Source: an uncultured Christensenella sp.
Lineage (GTDB): Bacteria; Bacillota; Clostridia; Christensenellales; Pumilibacteraceae
Assembly: GCA_949948895.1 (NCBI GenBank)
Contig: CATLHE010000013.1
Span: 1-52,323 of the forward strand
Direction of reading: 5' to 3'
Length of the DNA: 52,323 bases
Shown here: positions 41,595 through 50,500 of the stretch, one piece after another
Numbering within the stretch: position 1 is the first letter of the stretch
Layout: each line of letters starts with the position of its first letter
Position numbers and translations under genes: made by a program
The notes under the pieces: generated by a model
What the model saw: the letters and a program-made list of their open reading frames with translations, nothing else
Told to the model about the DNA's origin: nothing
Databases searched by the model: none

Positions 41595-42479
41595 ATGGCA
41601 GCTAAATACGAAAACGCGATAAAGAACCGTTACGAGTTCGTAATGCTTTTCGACGTGGAAAACGGCAATCCCAACGGCGACCCCGATGCGGGCAATATGC
41701 CGAGGACGGACGTGGAGACGGGGTTTGGTATAATAACCGACGTTTGCTTAAAACGCAAGATCCGCAACTTTGTCGAGCTTTTAAAGGGCGACGAGGACGG
41801 GTATAAGATCCTGATAAAAAACGACAAACCGCTCAATGCCAAGTTCGCCGACGCCTATAAGGAGAAAGGTTTAAAGAAGGATTCAAAGAATAAGGACGAT
41901 AAGTCGGTGCTTTCCGCCCGCGAATATATGTGCGAGCAATACTACGACGTGCGTACTTTCGGCGCGGTCATGAATACGGGCGACGATCCGTGCGGTATAG
42001 TTCGCGGTCCCGTGCAGTTGAATTTTGCGCGCAGTATCGACAATGTCAACGTGCAAGAGATATCGGTAACAAGGCAAGCGGTGACTACGGAAAAGGATTA
42101 CGGCGAGAATAAGCGCAATACGTTCGGCACGAAGTTCATAGTGCCGTATGCGCTCTATCGCGCGGAAGGATATGTGTCGGCGCTCCTTGCTATGAACGAC
42201 ACCGGGTTCTCTGAAGCCGATCTCGATCTTTTGTGGCAGGCTATAATAAACATGTTCGAGCACGACCATGCCGCGGCGCGAGGCAAGATGACAATGCGCG
42301 CGCTGTACGTGTTCAAGCATGAGTCTGCGCTCGGCAACGCGCCCGCTCACAAGCTGTTCGACGCAGTGACCGTAACGCGTAAAGACGGCGTAGAGTACCC
42401 GCGGAGTTTTTCGGATTATACCGTCGCGGTCGATCAAGATTCCATACCGCAAAGCGTAAAGTTCGAGTCCAAACTGTAA
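41595..42479 (+). CDS. cas7: Cas7c (Csd2), backbone subunit of type I-C Cascade
   Basis: Several Cas7 copies form the crRNA-binding backbone. The 294-residue protein has the Csd2 opening YEFVMLFDVENGNPNGDPD and then GNMPRTDVETGFGIITDVCLKRKIRNF, AREYMCEQYYDVRTFGAVM, and GPVQLNFARSIDNV near 140. GGAGG is ten bases before the ATG at 41595; the in-frame ATG at 41556 lies in cas8c. The stop shares one base with the cas4 start (TAATG). Confidence 0.95.
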   Translation: MAAKYENAIKNRYEFVMLFDVENGNPNGDPDAGNMPRTDVETGFGIITDVCLKRKIRNFVELLKGDEDGYKILIKNDKPLNAKFADAYKEKGLKKDSKNKDDKSVLSAREYMCEQYYDVRTFGAVMNTGDDPCGIVRGPVQLNFARSIDNVNVQEISVTRQAVTTEKDYGENKRNTFGTKFIVPYALYRAEGYVSALLAMNDTGFSEADLDLLWQAIINMFEHDHAAARGKMTMRALYVFKHESALGNAPAHKLFDAVTVTRKDGVEYPRSFSDYTVAVDQDSIPQSVKFESKL

Positions 42480-43132
42480 TGCCGTCGATACGCGATCTTC
42501 AGCACTACCTGTACTGTCCGCGGCGGTTCGCGCTTATCAATATCGAGCGCGAGTGGCGTGAAAACTTTTTCGTCGTTCGCGCCGAACTCGCGCATGAGCG
42601 CGTTCACTCGGGCGAGCATGCGTTCAGCGGTAAAGCCAAAGTCGTTTACAGCAATGTTTCCGTATACAACGACGCGTACGATCTTCACGGAGTTTTGGAC
42701 TGCGTCGAGTTTATCAAAACGGCTAAAGACGACGGCGGGAGCTTTATACCGTTTCTCGGCGATAACTGTGAAGTGCGGATAGTGGAATACAAGCCGACGG
42801 CGGGCAAACGGGGAATAAGAGACGAGGACGCTTTGCAGCTGTACGCGCAAAAGCTGTGCGCCGACAGCGTTTGGAAGTGCGATGCGCGGTGCTATCTGTA
42901 TTATGCCGATACGCGTCGGCGCGAGCGTGTCCCGTTTGAGGAAGAAGAAACGCGTTTAAAATTCGAGGCGTTGTTTCGAGCGACGACCGACGGCATAAAA
43001 GCGGTGATCGAGAGCGGGAAAATCCCGACGGCGGTCAAGTCCGCAAAGTGCAGCGGTTGCTCGTTCTATGACGTTTGTGCGCCCAATGTGGGAGCTGTAC
43101 GGTTCTACGACGTTTTGAAAGGTGCGACATGA
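42479..43132 (+). CDS. cas4: Cas4, RecB-like nuclease for spacer adaptation
   Basis: Cas4 trims pre-spacers and selects those with a correct PAM, working with Cas1 and Cas2. The 217-residue protein has the RecB fold residues (GVLDCVEF; VRIVEYKPTAGKRG, with the catalytic E-x-K) and the [4Fe-4S] cysteines C13 in YCPRRF and three in KCSGCSFYDVC near 195-204. It overlaps cas7c by one base and cas1 by four (ATGA). Confidence 0.95.
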   Translation: MPSIRDLQHYLYCPRRFALINIEREWRENFFVVRAELAHERVHSGEHAFSGKAKVVYSNVSVYNDAYDLHGVLDCVEFIKTAKDDGGSFIPFLGDNCEVRIVEYKPTAGKRGIRDEDALQLYAQKLCADSVWKCDARCYLYYADTRRRERVPFEEEETRLKFEALFRATTDGIKAVIESGKIPTAVKSAKCSGCSFYDVCAPNVGAVRFYDVLKGAT

Positions 43133-44157
43133 GAAAACTTTTAAACACACTGTACGTTACCGACGAAAAGGTGTATTTGTCGCTCGACGGAGAAAACGTC
43201 GTATGCCTCAAAGACAACAAGTCGGTGTTTCGGATACCGTTCGCCAATATCGAAAGCATTTGCTGTTTCGGGTATTTGGGCTGTTCGCCCGCGCTTATGG
43301 GCAAGTGCGCCGATAACGGTGTCGCGTTCAATTTCATGACGCCGTACGGTAAGTTTCTCGCTCGCGTAACGGGTAAGATCAAGGGGAACGTGTATCTTCG
43401 CAAACAGCAGATAGAGCTGTCCGAAAACGAGGAAAGATCGCTCGTGTTCGTGCGCAACCTGATAGCGGCAAAACTGCATAACACTCAGTTCGTTATCAAG
43501 CGGACGCTTCGCGATCATCCCGAAGTCGATGACGACGGCGCGCTCGAAAAATGCGTCGACAAGCTTAAAAGAGCGATAGACGACGTATATGTCGAACGAG
43601 ATATGGATGTACTACGCGGAATAGAAGGGAACTGCGCCAAATCGTACTTTCATATTTTCGACAGGCTTATATTGTCGCAAAAAGATGCGTTCAAATTTTT
43701 CGAGCGCAATAAAAAACCGCCGCTCGATAAGGTAAACGCCGTACTGTCGTTTTTGTATACGATCTATACTTACGAATACGCGTCGGCGTTGGAGTGCGTA
43801 GGGCTCGATCCGTACATAGGCATGTTTCATACATTGCGTCCCGGGCGTTGCTCTTTGGCATGCGACCTAGTCGAAGAGGGACGGTGCAGCGTCGAACGCG
43901 CCGTTCTGACTATGATCAATCTTAAAATGTTGAGCGAAAACGATTTCGACGTTCAGCCGTCGGGGGCTGTGTACTTAAACGATAACGGCAGAAAAACGGT
44001 GCTTTCAGATTGGCAGGAGAGAAAGCGTAAGGATATCTATCATCCCGTATTAAAGGAAAAAATCAAGTTTGGGCTTTTGCCGTATGTACAAGCCAATCTT
44101 TTGGCAAAGTATGTGCGCGGAGAAGTTTCGGAATATCCGCCGTTCATTATGAGGTGA
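43129..44157 (+). CDS. cas1: Cas1c integrase
   Basis: Cas1 is the integrase that inserts new spacers at the leader end. The 342-residue protein shows the catalytic E166 (GIEGNCAKSYF), H234 (GMFHTLRPGR) and E249 (LACDLVEEG), so it should be active. The start MRKLLNTLYVTDEKVYLSLD is typical of type I-C; an in-frame ATG at 43075 lies in cas4. The ATG overlaps the cas4 stop, and cas2 begins right after it. Confidence 0.96.
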   Translation: MRKLLNTLYVTDEKVYLSLDGENVVCLKDNKSVFRIPFANIESICCFGYLGCSPALMGKCADNGVAFNFMTPYGKFLARVTGKIKGNVYLRKQQIELSENEERSLVFVRNLIAAKLHNTQFVIKRTLRDHPEVDDDGALEKCVDKLKRAIDDVYVERDMDVLRGIEGNCAKSYFHIFDRLILSQKDAFKFFERNKKPPLDKVNAVLSFLYTIYTYEYASALECVGLDPYIGMFHTLRPGRCSLACDLVEEGRCSVERAVLTMINLKMLSENDFDVQPSGAVYLNDNGRKTVLSDWQERKRKDIYHPVLKEKIKFGLLPYVQANLLAKYVRGEVSEYPPFIMR

Positions 44158-44159
44158 GT

Positions 44160-44450
44160 ATGCTGGTTTTGATATCTTATGATGTGGAGACCGCGACGAA
44201 AGAGGGAAAGAGCCGACTTCGGCGCGTGGCAAAGGCGTGCGTGAATTACGCTCAGCGCGTCCAAAACTCGGTGTTTGAGGCGGATCTCGACTACTCGCAA
44301 TTTTTGCGATTAAAGGACAGACTTTTGCATTTGATAGACGATGAAAAGGACAGTTTGCGCTTTTACTATCTGGGAAACGATTGGGCTAGGAAAGTGGAGC
44401 ACTTCGGAGCAAGGCAAACGTACGATCCCGAAGGCGTGCTCATTGTCTGA
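44160..44450 (+). CDS. cas2: Cas2, adaptation subunit
   Basis: Cas2 bridges two Cas1 dimers during spacer integration. The 96-residue protein begins MLVLISYDVE with D8 at the conserved place and has the type I-C segment LRRVAKACVNYAQRVQNSVFE. The ATG at 44160 is used because GAGG (44151-44154) is five bases upstream; a GTG at 44154 would add two residues. It is the last cas gene; a long hairpin follows and then the leader. Confidence 0.94.
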   Translation: MLVLISYDVETATKEGKSRLRRVAKACVNYAQRVQNSVFEADLDYSQFLRLKDRLLHLIDDEKDSLRFYYLGNDWARKVEHFGARQTYDPEGVLIV

Positions 44451-44595
44451 CTGCGAACCGTCGGCGATACTGTTTTGCCGATCGGTTCGCGGCAATAAAT
44501 TACATTTTTAGACGATTTTACGGCAAGATTTTCTTGCCGAAATCGAAATATGTCCGCTTCTTGTGGGTGCATCCAATCTCTACGCAAAATATAGA
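44451..44595 (+). promoter_or_regulatory. CRISPR leader with two inverted repeats
   Basis: Directly after cas2, GCGAACCGTCGGC pairs with GCCGATCGGTTCGC (about 44453-44493) with one bulged base, a likely end of the cas mRNA. A second perfect hairpin, CGGCAAGA-TTT-TCTTGCCG at 44521-44539, is extended by CGATTT and AAATCG. The following 56 bases up to the first repeat are A+T-rich. Position between cas2 and the least mutated repeats marks this as the leader side. Confidence 0.75.
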
Positions 44596-47500
44596 GTGGC
44601 GCCCCGCGAGGGGCGTGTGAGTTGAAATGAGCAGTTCTGCCCGGCGGGTAGTTTGGTCGAGTTCAGTGGCGCCCCGCGAGGGGCGTGTGAGTTGAAATCA
44701 TAGACTTGATTTTTTTGATTTCGTCGCTGTATGTGGCGCCCCGCGAGGGGCGTGTGAGTTGAAATAACGAGCTTGCAAAGCGCGAGAGGACGGGGAAAAG
44801 AGTGGCGCCCCGCGAGGGGCGTGTGAGTTGAAATGCCGATTACAAGACCGGCACGGCGGTGGACAAGGGTGGCGCCCCGCGAGGGGCGTGTGAGTTGAAA
44901 TGATATGCTCGCGCATTTTTGTGTTGAAATTGTTGTGGCGCCCCGCGAGGGGCGTGTGAGTTGAAATTGGAATTCCCGGCGATTTCGTGCCCGTTGTTGT
45001 CGTGGCGCCCCGCGAGGGGCGTGTGAGTTGAAATTCTTAAAGCGTCGGTTTAAGTTGACCGATACGGGGTGGCGCCCCGCGAGGGGCGTGTGAGTTGAAA
45101 TACCTCGGGAACCTCGTCATCCCAGCGTCCTTGATTGTGGCGCCCCGCGAGGGGCGTGTGAGTTGAAATATTACTTCATAGACGACCGAACGCAAGCGAC
45201 GGTGTGTGGCGCCCCGCGAGGGGCGTGTGAGTTGAAATGATCTACAAAGTTTACATACAAGTCGCCGTTTTCTTGTGGCGCCCCGCGAGGGGCGTGTGAG
45301 TTGAAATGGTTGGTTGGGCGTACATATTAACCGTATATCGGAGTGGCGCCCCGCGAGGGGCGTGTGAGTTGAAATTTTCGTTGAACTACAAGGAAAGCGA
45401 AAAAGGAAAGTGGCGCCCCGCGAGGGGCGTGTGAGTTGAAATTTTGTAAATTGTATCGGTGTTTCCGATTATCAAGTGGCGCCCCGCGAGGGGCGTGTGA
45501 GTTGAAATTTTGAGGGGGTTTACGGGGGAAACTTCCCCCGTGTGGCGCCCCGCGAGGGGCGTGTGAGTTGAAATTATTTTATGGAGGTGCAAACATGACG
45601 GACACAGGTGGCGCCCCGCGAGGGGCGTGTGAGTTGAAATTATATCGTACATGTCGCGGGCAAAGGTTACCAATTGTGGCGCCCCGCGAGGGGCGTGTGA
45701 GTTGAAATTAACATGAGGCAACGGCTGTCCTTTTCGATTGTTGTGGCGCCCCGCGAGGGGCGTGTGAGTTGAAATTTGTATGGAACGGAAAAACAATATC
45801 GCCGCGAATGTGGCGCCCCGCGAGGGGCGTGTGAGTTGAAATAAATTTTACGAGTACAACATTTCGACGCGTTACGACGGTGGCGCCCCGCGAGGGGCGT
45901 GTGAGTTGAAATTCGCCTTGACCCGTTAAAATCACACCGACAAATAGTGGCGCCCCGCGAGGGGCGTGTGAGTTGAAATCTTAAATTTTGCCGTATTTGT
46001 CGGCGTATTCTTTGTGGCGCCCCGCGAGGGGCGTGTGAGTTGAAATAACACGAAGGTAGTCACCGGACTCGTAAGATTTTGTGGCGCCCCGCGAGGGGCG
46101 TGTGAGTTGAAATTACATTTCATAAATTTCATAATATGTACTCCTTGTGGCGCCCCGCGAGGGGCGTGTGAGTTGAAATTATATAGGGTTTTCTTTACTT
46201 CTGGGTCTGTTAAAGTGGCGCCCCGCGAGGGGCGTGTGAGTTGAAATTATAAACTTCCTTTATAGTATCAACTGTCATATCAGTGGCGCCCCGCGAGGGG
46301 CGTGTGAGTTGAAATGACAAAAAAATACTGCTAATTTACAATAGGTTTGTGTGGCGCCCCGCGAGGGGCGTGTGAGTTGAAATATTAAACGAAAGCTGTT
46401 CGTAACCGGTGCCGTTAGTGGCGCCCCGCGAGGGGCGTGTGAGTTGAAATTCGGTCGGGTTGCTTATGTTGCCACCCCCGCCGCCTGTGGCGCCCCGCGA
46501 GGGGCGTGTGAGTTGAAATGACAAAATAACAGTGCTAATTTACAATAGGTTTGTGTGGCGCCCCGCGAGGGGCGTGTGAGTTGAAATCCTATCGACGGGC
46601 ACACGCTGACCTTCGGCTTCTGGTGGCGCCCCGCGAGGGGCGTGTGAGTTGAAATGACGAACCCGCCACCATGCAGAGCGTGAAGAAGAGTGGCGCCCCG
46701 CGAGGGGCGTGTGAGTTGAAATGCCGAGTGCATCGAGTACGGATCCCCGCGCATATCGTGGCGCCCCGCGAGGGGCGTGTGAGTTGAAATGACGATGTTC
46801 CCGAAGCACCTGATGCACCTGTTAGTGGCGCCCCGCGAGGGGCGTGTGAGTTGAAATGAAGCGATGATCACAAAACAAAAGCCCCGCCGAGCGGGTGGCG
46901 CCCCGCGAGGGGCGTGTGAGTTGAAATGACGATAATCGCGACCGCATCCACCAGCTGAATGAGTGGCGCCCCGCGAGGGGCGTGTGAGTTGAAATGGGGA
47001 GTTATCAAAGACAATGCGACCGTATACAACGGTGGCGCCCCGCGAGGGGCGTGTGAGTTGAAATTCGAACTGCTTGCAAGTATGAACGCAACGGACGGTG
47101 GCGCCCCGCGAGGGGCGTGTGAGTTGAAATGCCGAAATACTATGTAATGCAAAAAAAACACTCGTGGCGCCCCGCGAGGGGCGTGTGAGTTGAAATTATC
47201 GTGGCTCGACTGCTGCGTGCCGCTTATTATCGTGGCGCCCCGCGAGGGGCGTGTGAGTTGAAATGATAACATCGACGACCCGCGAGTTACGTTAAACCCG
47301 TGGCGCCCCGCGAGGGGCGTGTGAGTTGAAATGCCGAAATACTATGTAATGCAAAAAAAACACTCAGTGGCGCCCCGCGAGGGGCGTGTGAGTTGAAATA
47401 ATATCGTTGCAAGGTTCGTGTAGATGCATCGATGTGGCGCCCCGCGAGGGGCGTGTGAGTTGAAATTGCTGATTTCGTCAACACTCTTTTTGAAGTTTAC

Positions 47501-50500
47501 GGTGGCGCCCCGCGAGGGGCGTGTGAGTTGAAATCTGGAAGCTGTTTGCGATGTAGAAGAGCATGATGTGGCGCCCCGCGAGGGGCGTGTGAGTTGAAAT
47601 TACAAAGACGGCGGATGTCGCCAAAGTGTTCCATGTGGCGCCCCGCGAGGGGCGTGTGAGTTGAAATGCCACTTGCGCCGCGTCCCCGCCGTTTGTATTT
47701 CGGTGGCGCCCCGCGAGGGGCGTGTGAGTTGAAATTCGGTTGGTGCAAGCGTAATAATGATATTTAACGCGTGGCGCCCCGCGAGGGGCGTGTGAGTTGA
47801 AATTTATGGTGTAATACTCAACGACGGTTGTTTCGACGGTGGCGCCCCGCGAGGGGCGTGTGAGTTGAAATTGTCTTTTTAACAACCAACAATGCGGAGG
47901 TTAAAGTGGCGCCCCGCGAGGGGCGTGTGAGTTGAAATGCCCCAACTTTGAAAAACACACACCTAAATTTTGACTGTGGCGCCCCGCGAGGGGCGTGTGA
48001 GTTGAAATAAAGTTATCGTCCATGTCCCACTCGAAAACGATTGTGGCGCCCCGCGAGGGGCGTGTGAGTTGAAATCGAGATTTTGCATATCGTTGCAGCC
48101 CGCCACTTGTGGCGCCCCGCGAGGGGCGTGTGAGTTGAAATCGTAGTTACGCCAAACATACCTATACGAATTATTGTGGCGCCCCGCGAGGGGCGTGTGA
48201 GTTGAAATCAAGTGCTGTATATCATAATGTTCAAGAACCTAAGTGGCGCCCCGCGAGGGGCGTGTGAGTTGAAATTTTGTTTCTATCGCAAAACTTTGAG
48301 CCGTTGAATGTGGCGCCCCGCGAGGGGCGTGTGAGTTGAAATTGCGGGTACAAGCTCGATTATCGGTAGGTTCGATGTGGCGCCCCGCGAGGGGCGTGTG
48401 AGTTGAAATCGCGAGCTTAAAAACAAATTCAATTATCGGCAATGTGGCGCCCCGCGAGGGGCGTGTGAGTTGAAATTACCGATACCGAGCGACTTCGAGC
48501 GCATAACCGAGTGGCGCCCCGCGAGGGGCGTGTGAGTTGAAATGAGGAGTTGCGTCCACGTTACCGTCTTGTTTTTCCAGTGGCGCCCCGCGAGGGGCGT
48601 GTGAGTTGAAATTATGTCGATGAAGAGCTTTTTAGCCGAAGAGTGGCGCCCCGCGAGGGGCGTGTGAGTTGAAATGACGCTATAAACGGCATAATAGCTA
48701 ACGGCAAATGTGGCGCCCCGCGAGGGGCGTGTGAGTTGAAATTCCGCACTCATGGACGTGATACCCATGCCGTCAAGTGGCGCCCCGCGAGGGGCGTGTG
48801 AGTTGAAATGCGGTAAGCGCCATGGCCTGCGGTGCGACATCCTGTGGCGCCCCGCGAGGGGCGTGTGAGTTGAAATGCCGAGAAGTTTAAAGCACCGTCG
48901 GCGCTTATCGTGTGGCGCCCCGCGAGGGGCGTGTGAGTTGAAATGAAATGGAGCGCATAAACGGACGGTTCAAAACGGGTGGCGCCCCGCGAGGGGCGTG
49001 TGAGTTGAAATGGTATTATGCGATGAATGCGGTGCAGAATGCACACGTGGCGCCCCGCGAGGGGCGTGTGAGTTGAAATCCTGGTGAAGGTGAATTCGGT
49101 CGTAACTGGCTTGGAGTGGCGCCCCGCGAGGGGCGTGTGAGTTGAAATCTGTTACTGCTTCCGGTATTTCGGCTGCAGCTCGTGTGGCGCCCCGCGAGGG
49201 GCGTGTGAGTTGAAATTTAACTGAGCATAAAGCTGACGAGCTGATTCCAGTGGCGCCCCGCGAGGGGCGTGTGAGTTGAAATCCGAAGAAGAATGAGTAG
49301 TAACATCACGCAAAAAGTGGCGCCCCGCGAGGGGCGTGTGAGTTGAAATGCCCGTCGTAATATCCGTAGACGGCGAAGAGATCGGTGGCGCCCCGCGAGG
49401 GGCGTGTGAGTTGAAATGCTAACGTAAACAACTACGTCGACGGTATCATATCGTGGCGCCCCGCGAGGGGCGTGTGAGTTGAAATCCATAATTGCCCGAC
49501 TTTGGGAATCCAGCTCATAGGTGGCGCCCCGCGAGGGGCGTGTGAGTTGAAATTTCGTAGGGAGTGAGAAGAACAATATCGCAAGGATGTGGCGCCCCGC
49601 GAGGGGCGTGTGAGTTGAAATGTTAATGCCGAGAGCGTACCGTGGCGCGATCTGGTGGCGCCCCGCGAGGGGCGTGTGAGTTGAAATTGCAAGGCGATTG
49701 GAAAACGGAGTTAAGGAAAGGTGGCGCCCCGCGAGGGGCGTGTGAGTTGAAATGCGTATTCGCGCCGAAAATATAGGCGTATACGTTGTGGCGCCCCGCG
49801 AGGGGCGTGTGAGTTGAAATTGGATATGAACACATCGGATATAGAGGGATTACGGTGGCGCCCCGCGAGGGGCGTGTGAGTTGAAATCCCAAATGGACAG
49901 TCGCATCTGTCATAGACCGTGCGTGGCGCCCCGCGAGGGGCGTGTGAGTTGAAATGTCAACACTTTGGATTCTTCCGAGGGGTCTATCGTGTGGCGCCCC
50001 GCGAGGGGCGTGTGAGTTGAAATATCGCAAGGTATCGCATACAAACCCGTCTTTGCGCGTGGCGCCCCGCGAGGGGCGTGTGAGTTGAAATCCACGAGGA
50101 GATAAAGTAGCAACAGCAGGATCCAGTGGCGCCCCGCGAGGGGCGTGTGAGTTGAAATGTTATTTCTATAAGGTTTTCGATCGCGAAGGCGTGTGGCGCC
50201 CCGCGAGGGGCGTGTGAGTTGAAATCTATGTACCTATCGCCTATGTAATCGCCCTGCGGTGTGGCGCCCCGCGAGGGGCGTGTGAGTTGAAATGCGGCTT
50301 ATGAATATGTTATACATCATTTGAGAGAGGTGGCGCCCCGCGAGGGGCGTGTGAGTTGAAATCGGTCTTACTGCCGTCGTAAAACATTTCTTTGTCGTGG
50401 CGCCCCGCGAGGGGCGTGTGAGTTGAAATGACTTGAGCAGCGTCACCGCCGCTGAAAAACGCGGTGGCGCCCCGCGAGGGGCGTGTGAGTTGAAATGTAC

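Noticed and set aside
46114-46146. Spacer that resembles the hydC start region on the other strand (AAGGAGTACATA)
   Set aside because: Only about a dozen bases match, all within a ribosome-binding-site context; the rest differs, so self-targeting is not supported.
49641-49650. An additional repeat start GTGGCGCG within a spacer
   Set aside because: Only seven to eight bases match, and the next true repeat follows in correct phase at 49655.
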